A DNA stretch of 6,057 bases, from the NCBI GenBank assembly GCA_002424495.1, contig DIKH01000123.1, positions 1-6,057 of the forward strand, read 5' to 3'. The notes under the pieces were generated by a model that ran no database searches, was not told where the DNA came from, and worked only from the letters and a program-made list of their open reading frames with translations. The stretch comes from Desulfobacteraceae bacterium UBA5623. GTDB taxonomy: Bacteria; Desulfobacterota; DSM-4660; Desulfatiglandales; Desulfatiglandaceae. Made by a program: the position numbers and the translations under genes. Positions 1 to 4,753 of this stretch are shown here, piece after piece; positions within the stretch are counted from its first letter, which is position 1, and the number at the start of each line of letters is the position of its first letter.

Positions 1-47
1 GCCTTTCTGGATGGACACTAATTAATTGAACCGAAATGCAAAACATG

Positions 48-66
48 ATCCCTTATTGCAAGGGAT
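48..66. repeat. Small perfect hairpin, 7-bp stem
   Basis: The arms ATCCCTT (48-54) and AAGGGAT (60-66) pair perfectly around a 5-base loop. No T-run follows on either side that would make it a standard intrinsic terminator. TTGCA at 56-60 and TGCAA at 66-70 can form a competing hairpin. It could be a weak terminator for an unseen upstream gene, or chance. Confidence 0.3.
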
Positions 67-122
67 GCAATACAAAGGTCCGATTCAATATCGTGAGGGC
101 AAGAGGCATCAAGTTTTAGAAG

Positions 123-138
123 AATTCCCTTTGGAATT
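123..138. repeat. Small perfect hairpin, 6-bp stem with 4-base loop
   Basis: AATTCC (123-128) and GGAATT (133-138) form a tight inverted repeat. It lies immediately upstream of the first 19-bp palindrome at 145-163. Its role is unknown; in an AT-rich region it may be chance. Confidence 0.25.
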
Positions 139-144
139 ATACTC

Positions 145-163
145 TGTATATTTATTTCATACA
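145..163. promoter_or_regulatory. Palindromic putative operator, copy 1
   Basis: TGTATATTTATTTCATACA has the form TGTAT-N9-ATACA; with the flanking C144/G164 the arms are 6 bp (CTGTAT/ATACAG). It matches the second palindrome at 332-350 at 17 of 19 positions, including most of the spacer. This argues for a shared dimeric transcription factor rather than chance symmetry. Its centre lies about 294 bp upstream of the start predicted from the sigma-54 promoter, which is distant but workable for an enhancer. It could instead serve a gene to the left of the window. Confidence 0.45.
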
Positions 164-331
164 GATAACTAATCTCTAGTGGAAGACATGCCTCCGATCA
201 TTCAATCCTCTCACATCTCTTTCATTTTTTTACATTTTTACCTTTTAAATCAAATAGTTTTCGATAGATCATCCGATGCCCCCATCCAAAGTTCCCCTAC
301 CATCAGGATACGAAGCCCTCAGCCACATTCA

Positions 332-350
332 TGTATATTAATTTTATACA
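332..350. promoter_or_regulatory. Palindromic putative operator or enhancer site, copy 2
   Basis: TGTATATTAATTTTATACA (TGTAT-N9-ATACA) extends to 7-bp arms ATGTATA/TATACAT at 331-351. Its centre, near 341, is about 107 bp upstream of the start expected from the sigma-54 promoter at 422-437. That is the usual distance range for a bacterial enhancer-binding-protein site. The near-identical copy at 145-163 supports function. The factor that binds is not identifiable from the window. Confidence 0.5.
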
Positions 351-360
351 TAATTTTCTA

Positions 361-409
361 TTAAAAGGATATATTAAAAATTTAGCCTTTTAATTCAATA
401 GGATATATT
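361..409. repeat. Direct repeat AGGATATATT x2 with overlapping inverted repeat
   Basis: AGGATATATT occurs at 366-375 and again at 400-409, 34 bp apart. TTAAAAGG (361-368) and CCTTTTAA (386-393) form an 8-bp inverted repeat overlapping the first copy. The elements lie just upstream of the sigma-54 promoter, where a co-regulator such as a DNA-bending protein might bind. The AT-rich background makes chance a real alternative. Confidence 0.3.
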
Positions 410-421
410 TTTTGCAGGTAA

Positions 422-437
422 TGGCACGTAAGTTGCT
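422..437 (+). promoter_or_regulatory. Sigma-54 (RpoN) -24/-12 promoter
   Basis: TGGCACGTAAGTTGCT matches the RpoN consensus TGGCAC-N5-TTGCW at every defined position. The GG (423-424) and GC (435-436) dinucleotides have exactly the required 10 bp between them. Transcription would start near 448, giving a leader of about 45 bases before the response-regulator ATG at 493. RpoN promoters need an AAA+ activator bound upstream; the palindromes at 332-350 and 145-163 are candidate sites. The regulator encoded here has no AAA+ domain, so it cannot itself be the activator. Confidence 0.8.
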
Positions 438-492
438 TTTTAACATTTATGAAAGCACCATTCATCAAAAACCTGCTTAAACGGAGGTAGCC

Positions 493-1743
493 ATGAAGCC
501 AGCACTCAAGATACTTGTTGTTGATGATGAGATTGGCATTTGCAGGAATGTGGAGAAGATCCTGTCCAAGAATAATTATGAAGTGACACATGCACAGAGC
601 GCAAAGGTGGCTCTGGAAAAATTGGCCAGGGAACCTTTTTCTCTTCTTATCTCTGACATTATCATGCCGGATGTGGATGGCATTGAGTTGCTGAAACTTA
701 CAAAGGAACAATGGCCGTCCACCAAGGTGGTGATGATGACAGCTTACGCCTCAACAGATACTGCAATGAAGGCGATCAGGCTGGGTGCCGAAGATTATGT
801 GCCAAAGCCGTTTACGCCTGACAGACTACGCTCCAAGGTGGAAGATATCCTTAGACCTAAGACGATTGCATTTCCCAGAAAACAGAAAAAAACAGAGCTG
901 CTGGATGGAAAGGTAGACGTTGATATCCCCTTTGACAGGAAGGAATTGCTGAAATACGTCAACAAGGACTACCTCAAGGTTTTGGGTCCCTCGGATATGC
1001 CAACCATAGGAAGGACCCTTCCTGGAAAGAAAGAAAGCTATTGCCCCATGGGACGGGTGATCTGTGATGTTTTTTCAAAACTGGGACATACTTGTAAGGC
1101 AGGAACAGAGAAGGAAGAATGTCCTCAAAAAAAGGCCAGGGAAAGGAAGGCCCAGAGGGATGGTGAGGGTTTTGACTCCAAAAAACTGATCGGAATAGAC
1201 CTGCCGTTCAATTATGTGGAGATGTCTTCCGTCACCGGTCCCGAATATATCAATAATCTCAACAGAGACGGACTTTCGTTTATCCCCTATGAGGAGTTGA
1301 AGAAGAACGTCGCTCAGATGATGGCAATCAAGGCCGGTGAAATACTGATCACGTCTGAGGTTAAGGAAGGATCTGCTGCCGGACACATCCTGGTCATTGA
1401 CGACGAAGTGGCCGTCAACAATAATATCCGGAAGATCCTGACCAAGAAGGGTTATCATGCTGATCAAGCCCTCACAAAGGCAGAGGCTATTAAAAAGATA
1501 GACAAGCACTCCTATAAACTTATCCTCCTGGATCTGCGGATGCCTGGAGTAAGGGGCCTTGAACTTTTGGAGATTATTCGAGACAAGAGGCCGGAGACAA
1601 AGGTTATAATTGTCACAGGCTATGCAAATATTGAGACTGCCGTTGAGACCGCAAAGCTTGGCGCTGTGGATTTTCTGTCCAAGCCGTTTACACCCAATGA
1701 TATTCGTTTAGCGACTGAAAACGCCCTGAGAATGGCAGCCTAA
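493..1743 (+). CDS. Double-receiver response regulator with a cysteine-containing middle region
   Basis: A 416-residue two-component regulator with two complete receiver (CheY-like) domains. Receiver 1 (about 6-120) has the acidic pair D11/D12, phospho-acceptor D55, T83 and K105. Receiver 2 (about 298-414) has D303/D304, D347, T375 and K397. Both therefore look able to accept phosphate. The region between them (about 121-295) matches no DNA-binding, AAA+ or enzymatic output domain that I recognise. It contains C184, C191, C201 and C210 followed by a lysine/arginine-rich stretch, which could be a metal, Fe-S or redox-sensing site (inference). The start is fixed by GGAGG at 483-487, five bases before the ATG. 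The gene sits alone between a sigma-54 promoter and an intrinsic terminator. Its position ahead of an Hdr/Nuo electron-transfer operon suggests redox or energy signalling. No sensor kinase is in the window, and the output mechanism is unknown. Confidence 0.88.
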   Translation: MKPALKILVVDDEIGICRNVEKILSKNNYEVTHAQSAKVALEKLAREPFSLLISDIIMPDVDGIELLKLTKEQWPSTKVVMMTAYASTDTAMKAIRLGAEDYVPKPFTPDRLRSKVEDILRPKTIAFPRKQKKTELLDGKVDVDIPFDRKELLKYVNKDYLKVLGPSDMPTIGRTLPGKKESYCPMGRVICDVFSKLGHTCKAGTEKEECPQKKARERKAQRDGEGFDSKKLIGIDLPFNYVEMSSVTGPEYINNLNRDGLSFIPYEELKKNVAQMMAIKAGEILITSEVKEGSAAGHILVIDDEVAVNNNIRKILTKKGYHADQALTKAEAIKKIDKHSYKLILLDLRMPGVRGLELLEIIRDKRPETKVIIVTGYANIETAVETAKLGAVDFLSKPFTPNDIRLATENALRMAA

Positions 1744-1765
1744 GATTCAATCTTTCATTCCCTCC

Positions 1766-1797
1766 CGGCCCGCTAACCATTGTTTAGCGGGCCGTTT
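1766..1797 (+). terminator. Rho-independent terminator after the response regulator
   Basis: The arms CGGCCCGCTAA (1766-1776) and TTAGCGGGCCG (1784-1794) pair perfectly over 11 bp around a 7-base loop, followed by TTT and then further pyrimidine-rich sequence. It begins 22 bases after the regulator's stop codon and separates that gene from the Hdr/Nuo operon. The U-tract is short, but the stem is long and GC-rich. Confidence 0.85.
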
Positions 1798-1862
1798 GCC
1801 CTCTTTGCCGGTCTGATATCCTCCGTAAATCATTATTAAATCAGGCTAATAAAAAATCACTA

Positions 1863-1891
1863 TTGACACCCTGACCCTCATTCCATATATT
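1863..1891 (+). promoter_or_regulatory. Sigma-70 promoter of the Hdr/Nuo operon
   Basis: A perfect -35 hexamer TTGACA (1863-1868), a 17-bp spacer and a -10 hexamer TATATT (1886-1891, one mismatch to TATAAT) make a near-consensus housekeeping promoter. Transcription should start near 1898, leaving a leader of about 50 bases before the ATG at 1948. With the terminator upstream, the operon appears to be transcribed independently of the response regulator. Confidence 0.8.
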
Positions 1892-1900
1892 CGCACATTT

Positions 1901-1927
1901 AAAAATTAGGTGTTATCTTTAATTTTT
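1901..1927. repeat. AT-only inverted repeat in the operon leader
   Basis: AAAAATTA (1901-1908) and TAATTTTT (1920-1927) form an 8-bp inverted repeat with an 11-base loop, starting a few bases after the predicted transcription start. It could be an operator half-site pair or a weak RNA hairpin. Being composed only of A and T, it may be chance. Confidence 0.25.
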
Positions 1928-1935
1928 TATTAATC

Positions 1936-1940
1936 AGGAG
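1936..1940 (+). promoter_or_regulatory. Ribosome binding site of the short HdrA selenoprotein
   Basis: AGGAG lies seven bases before the ATG at 1948. It supports this start for a gene that standard gene finding would cut short at the internal UGA. Confidence 0.75.
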
Positions 1941-1947
1941 ATTACCC

Positions 1948-2334
1948 ATGTCTGGTGAGGTAAATGGTTCAGTCTTGGTCGTGGGTGGCGGTATTGCCGG
2001 CATGCAGTCAGCGCTTGATCTGGCAAATTCCGGTTATTATGTATACTTGCTGGAAGAGGGTCCTTCTATTGGTGGTGTGATGTCCCAGTTGGACAAGACC
2101 TTTCCCACCAACGACTGTGCAATGTGAATTATATCCCCAAAACTGGTCGAGGTCGGCCGGCACTTGAACATTGAGATAATAACATATGCAGATCTTGAAT
2201 CTGTCGAAGGGACCAAAGGAAATTTCAAGGTGAAAATCAAAAAACGAGCCCGCAGTATAAATATGGACCTTTGCACCGGGTGCGGAAGCTGCGTTGAAAA
2301 CTGCCCCGTTAGAAATGAGGCTCAAGTCTTATAG
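1948..2334 (+). CDS. hdrA: Short HdrA N-terminal selenoprotein (heterodisulfide reductase subunit A-like; UGA = Sec60)
   Basis: This 128-residue protein results if the in-frame TGA at 2125-2127 is read as selenocysteine; read as stop, only 59 residues are made. Residues 9-37 are the Rossmann start of an HdrA flavoprotein, with GGGIAG at 13-18 and the acidic end E36/E37. The HdrA signature TFPTNDCAMUIISPK follows, with Sec60 where most HdrA proteins have Cys. Reading then continues in frame through typical HdrA sequence to one ferredoxin motif, C109-x2-C112-x2-C115-x3-C119-P, and ends at TAG. Sec in HdrA is established in some methanogens and deltaproteobacteria. Full HdrA is several hundred residues longer, so this is only the N-terminal piece. 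The missing remainder is fused to a NuoG-like domain in the last gene of the same operon, so the two probably assemble in trans. nuoE starts 12 bases downstream. The alternative is a remnant of a broken hdrA, but the strong promoter, ribosome site and SECIS-like hairpin argue for function. Confidence 0.85.
2125..2160 (+). promoter_or_regulatory. UGA selenocysteine codon with SECIS-like hairpin
   Basis: After the UGA (2125-2127), bases 2143-2148 (CUGGUC) can pair with 2155-2160 (GGCCGG), counting two G-U pairs, around the six-base loop GAGGUC. The loop carries the GGUC core also present in the E. coli fdhF SECIS loop, and begins 21 bases after the UGA. That spacing fits bacterial SECIS elements, which lie inside the coding region just downstream of the codon. 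SelB would bind this loop to recode UGA. The structure was judged by eye, not by energy calculation. Confidence 0.65.
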
Positions 2335-2346
2335 TAAGAGATAACA

Positions 2347-2829
2347 ATGAAAAATGAAATTGAAATTGACTGGCAAAAAATAGATAGCATAATTTCAAAA
2401 TACGATGCAAATCATGAGGCGCTTCTGATGATAATGCACGATATCGGTGCGATATACAATTATGTGCCTCGGCAGGTTATTCCCTTACTGGTTGAAAGGT
2501 TGGGCGTAAAGGAAAGCCTGATATACAGTGTCGCAACCTTTTACAAGACCATAAGCCTTACTCCCAGGGGAAAGTATATCGTCAGCGTCTGCACGGGCAC
2601 AGCCTGCCATGTCAGAGGTGCGGAAAAAATTATGGGTGCATTGGAGGAAAAGCTCAATATCAGTGAGGGACAGACCACGGAGGACATGTTGTTTACACTC
2701 GATTCTGTCCGATGTATCGGCTGTTGCGCCGCAGGGCCAGTTGTTAATGTCAACAAGGAAACCCATGGTGGCCTTGATCGTTCAAGCGTGCTTGAAATTA
2801 TAAATGAGTATAAACGCCGTGCTTCTTGA
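2347..2829 (+). CDS. nuoE: NuoE/HydC-like [2Fe-2S] subunit (NADH dehydrogenase 24 kDa family)
   Basis: A complete 160-residue member of the thioredoxin-like [2Fe-2S] family (complex I NuoE, HydC of bifurcating hydrogenases), at about the family's usual length. The N-terminal helical part (about 10-60) is followed by the YSVATFYKTISLTPRGKY region typical of NuoE. The cluster ligands are C82 and C87 (VCTGTACHVRGA) and C123 and C127 (VRCIGCCAAGP), i.e. C-x4-C...C-x3-C. It is expected to pair with the NuoF-like subunit next to it and pass electrons to or from the FMN site; it is cytoplasmic, with no signal peptide or membrane segment. It starts 12 bases after the short HdrA stop with only a weak purine-rich AAGAG upstream, so translation may be coupled. 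The stop lies close to, or overlaps, the start of the NuoF-like gene. The family assignment is secure; the function within an Hdr-type complex is inferred. Confidence 0.93.
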   Translation: MKNEIEIDWQKIDSIISKYDANHEALLMIMHDIGAIYNYVPRQVIPLLVERLGVKESLIYSVATFYKTISLTPRGKYIVSVCTGTACHVRGAEKIMGALEEKLNISEGQTTEDMLFTLDSVRCIGCCAAGPVVNVNKETHGGLDRSSVLEIINEYKRRAS

Positions 2830-2835
2830 AGGCGT

Positions 2836-2864
2836 GGAGGATAGGAGATCTTACACGGAAAATG
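2836..2864 (+). promoter_or_regulatory. Start region of the NuoF-like gene (two Shine-Dalgarno-like runs)
   Basis: GGAGG (2836-2840) and AGGAG (2843-2847) precede the ATG at 2862, the nearer one by 14 bases, which is longer than usual. A TTG at 2826 in the same frame overlaps the nuoE stop (TTGA) but has no clear ribosome site. I chose the ATG because of its codon type, the purine runs, and because homologous proteins begin with a short helical segment before the first cluster motif, as MSRLENREALKKF does here. Confidence 0.5.
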
Positions 2865-4715
2865 TCCAGACTAGAAAACAGAGAAGCCCTTAAGAAATTC
2901 AGGGACGCGATTAAGGCGGGGCGTCAGCAGAGCAAAAAGAAATTGATATCACTTTGTGCCGGCTCCGGATGCGGCGCCTATGGAACGGCAAAGGTGCATC
3001 AGGCCCTGACTGAAGAGTTGTCAAGGCAGAATTTGCAGGATCAGGTTGAAATAAAGCTTTCATGTTGTCATGGCTTCTGTCAGAAGGGGCCGATCATGGT
3101 TATTCATCCTGAACGAATCTTTTATCCCCAGGTAAAAGAGGCACATGTCCCGGAACTAGTGGAAAAAACCATTAAAAATGGAGAATTGGCGGACTCCCTT
3201 ATCTTCAAGGAGCCTGGTACAAAAGAAAAGATCGTCCATGAACAGGATATCCCGTTTTACAAACTCCAGCAGAGAGTCATTTTCGGCAACAACAGTCTGA
3301 TTGATCCGACAAACATGGAGGATTATCTGGCGGTCGGAGGCTATAGCGCTCTGGAAAAGGCGCTCTTTGACATGGGCTCAGAGCAGATTATTGACCAGAT
3401 CAAGGGATCAGGACTCCGTGGCCGCGGAGGCGGTGGATTTCCGACCGGGATCAAGTGGGAGACCTGCAGCCGTCATGAGGGTCGCCGATATGTTATCTGC
3501 AACGCAGATGAGGGAGACCCTGGCGCATACATGGATCGAATACTCCTTGAAGGGAACCCACATTGTATTATTGAGGGTATGATTATCGGCGCCATAGCCA
3601 TTCAATCCCAAGAAGGCTATGTTTACGTCCGGCATGAATACCCCCTGGCCGTTACAAACCTTGAGATAGCACTGAAAAGCGCAAGGGAAAAGGGCCTGCT
3701 GGGAAACAATATTCTTGGCTCAGGCTTTGATTTTGACATCCAGATCAGCCGTGGGGGCGGGGCATTTGTGTGCGGTGAGTCCACTGCCCTGATGGCCTCC
3801 CTGGAAGGTAAACCTGGAAGGCCAAGGGCAAAATACGTGCATACTGTCGCCAAAGGATTCCGGGATGGCCCCTCAAATCTCAACAATGTTGAGACATGGG
3901 CGAATGTGCCTTTGATTATCAACAAAGGCGCTGACTGGTATTCTCAGATAGGCACCAAATCAAGCAAGGGGACAAAGATATTCTCGCTTGTCGGAAAGGT
4001 CAACAACACCGGTCTTGTTGAAGTCCCCATGGGTACCAGCCTGCGAAAGATCATCTTTGATATCGGGGGCGGCATTCCAAAGAATAAAAAATTCAAGGCG
4101 GTCCAGACAGGAGGCCCTTCAGGAGGCTGTATCCCTGAACAGTTCCTGGATGTAGGTGTTGACTATGATGAGTTATTGAAACTGGGCTCGATCATGGGAT
4201 CCGGCGGCATGATCGTCATGGACCAGGATACCTGCATGGTGGATGTGGCCAGGTATTTTATAGAGTTTTTGAAAGAAGAATCGTGCGGGCAGTGTAACCC
4301 CTGCCGCGAAGGAATAAAGCAGATGCTGGAGATTTTGACGGATATCTGCCAAGGCCGTGGAAAGGAGGGGGATATTGAACTGCTCGAGGAACTGGGCAGC
4401 ATGATACAGAAATTCGCCCTTTGCGGTCTTGGCACCTCTGCGCCCAATCCGGTGCTGACAACCATTCTCTACTTCCGTGACGAATATGAAGCTCATATCA
4501 GGGACAAGAAATGCCCCGCCGGGGTGTGCAAAACCCTTTTCCACTACGATATCGCCGAAGATCTATGCACAGGTTGCGGATTGTGTAAGAAAAAATGTCC
4601 AAAGGAAGCCATAACAGGTGAAAAAAAGAAACCCCACAAATTAAGTCAGGATGCATGCATAAAATGCGGGATCTGTTATGAGGGGTGCAAGTTTGGGGCT
4701 ATAGTGATAAAATGA
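2862..4715 (+). CDS. nuoF: NuoF/HydB-like NAD(H)-binding flavoprotein with N- and C-terminal ferredoxin domains
   Basis: A 617-residue protein (629 if started at TTG 2826). Domains in order: a thioredoxin-like [2Fe-2S] domain with C32-x4-C37 and C69-x3-C73; the NuoF FMN/NADH core with LRGRGGGGFPTG near 185-196, CNADEGDPGA near 213-222 and CGESTALMASLEG near 304-316; the N3-type [4Fe-4S] site C475-x2-C478-x2-C481 plus C521; and a C-terminal two-cluster ferredoxin (C569/572/575/579 and C599/602/605/609). GGPSGGC (C423) and H545-x5-C551-x4-C556 lie where HydB-type bifurcating subunits have a structural zinc site, as I recall it. This layout is that of HydB of bifurcating [FeFe]-hydrogenases and related formate dehydrogenases, not of complex I NuoF, which lacks both ferredoxin ends. 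It should exchange electrons with NAD(H) at FMN, working with the preceding NuoE. The partner here is a NuoG::HdrA fusion instead of a hydrogenase subunit, so the overall reaction is inferred. Confidence 0.93.
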   Translation: MSRLENREALKKFRDAIKAGRQQSKKKLISLCAGSGCGAYGTAKVHQALTEELSRQNLQDQVEIKLSCCHGFCQKGPIMVIHPERIFYPQVKEAHVPELVEKTIKNGELADSLIFKEPGTKEKIVHEQDIPFYKLQQRVIFGNNSLIDPTNMEDYLAVGGYSALEKALFDMGSEQIIDQIKGSGLRGRGGGGFPTGIKWETCSRHEGRRYVICNADEGDPGAYMDRILLEGNPHCIIEGMIIGAIAIQSQEGYVYVRHEYPLAVTNLEIALKSAREKGLLGNNILGSGFDFDIQISRGGGAFVCGESTALMASLEGKPGRPRAKYVHTVAKGFRDGPSNLNNVETWANVPLIINKGADWYSQIGTKSSKGTKIFSLVGKVNNTGLVEVPMGTSLRKIIFDIGGGIPKNKKFKAVQTGGPSGGCIPEQFLDVGVDYDELLKLGSIMGSGGMIVMDQDTCMVDVARYFIEFLKEESCGQCNPCREGIKQMLEILTDICQGRGKEGDIELLEELGSMIQKFALCGLGTSAPNPVLTTILYFRDEYEAHIRDKKCPAGVCKTLFHYDIAEDLCTGCGLCKKKCPKEAITGEKKKPHKLSQDACIKCGICYEGCKFGAIVIK

Positions 4716-4734
4716 TCTACAATTGATCTACAAT
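4713..4734. repeat. Tandem duplication of an 11-bp unit at the nuoF stop codon
   Basis: TGATCTACAAT occurs twice head to tail (4713-4723 and 4724-4734); the first copy contains the stop TGA at 4713-4715. It looks like a slippage duplication that lengthened the spacer before the next gene. The second copy ends next to the purine run before that gene's start. Confidence 0.8.
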
Positions 4735-4753
4735 ATGACAAGGTTGACAATAC

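Larger units (their letters stand above)
1..482. other. AT-rich upstream region without a convincing gene
   Basis: No reading frame here looks like a real protein. A GTG-started frame at 179-364 (61 codons) is low-complexity in composition and runs through a palindromic site. A 35-codon ATG frame at 65-172 resembles no family I know and lacks a clear ribosome binding site. All three forward frames stop within the first 30 bases, so the very start could be the tail of an upstream gene, but this cannot be shown. What the region does hold is a cluster of small symmetric elements (hairpins at 48-66 and 123-138, twin 19-bp palindromes, a direct repeat) and a sigma-54 promoter at its downstream end, so I read it as the regulatory region of the response-regulator gene. 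Confidence 0.6.

Noticed and set aside
138..143. TATACT as a -10 promoter element next to the first palindrome
   Set aside because: No acceptable -35 hexamer 16-18 bp upstream; a single hexamer in AT-rich DNA is weak evidence.
65..172. 35-codon ATG frame
   Set aside because: Very short, no family resemblance, no clear ribosome site, and its 3' end runs through the first palindrome (145-163).
179..364. 61-codon forward frame starting with GTG
   Set aside because: Low-complexity composition, no convincing ribosome site, overlaps the palindrome at 332-350, and no recognisable family.
2008..2325. Reverse-strand frame of 105 codons over the short HdrA gene
   Set aside because: It lies opposite clear HdrA coding sequence with motifs on the forward strand; the apparent forward gap comes only from the selenocysteine UGA.
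1948..2334. Reading the short HdrA as a nonsense-mutated pseudogene
   Set aside because: The UGA is exactly at the known Cys/Sec position of HdrA, the frame stays intact afterwards, a SECIS-like hairpin follows, and promoter and ribosome site are strong. Truncation relative to full HdrA is explained by the C-terminal part in the fusion gene.
4513..4524. GC-rich palindrome around CCCCGCCGGGG
   Set aside because: It lies inside the NuoF coding sequence, encodes the conserved CPAGVC segment, and has no T-run after it.
4744..4749. TTGACA before the fusion gene as a possible internal promoter -35
   Set aside because: No matching -10 hexamer lies at the right distance, and the position would put the transcription start inside the gene.
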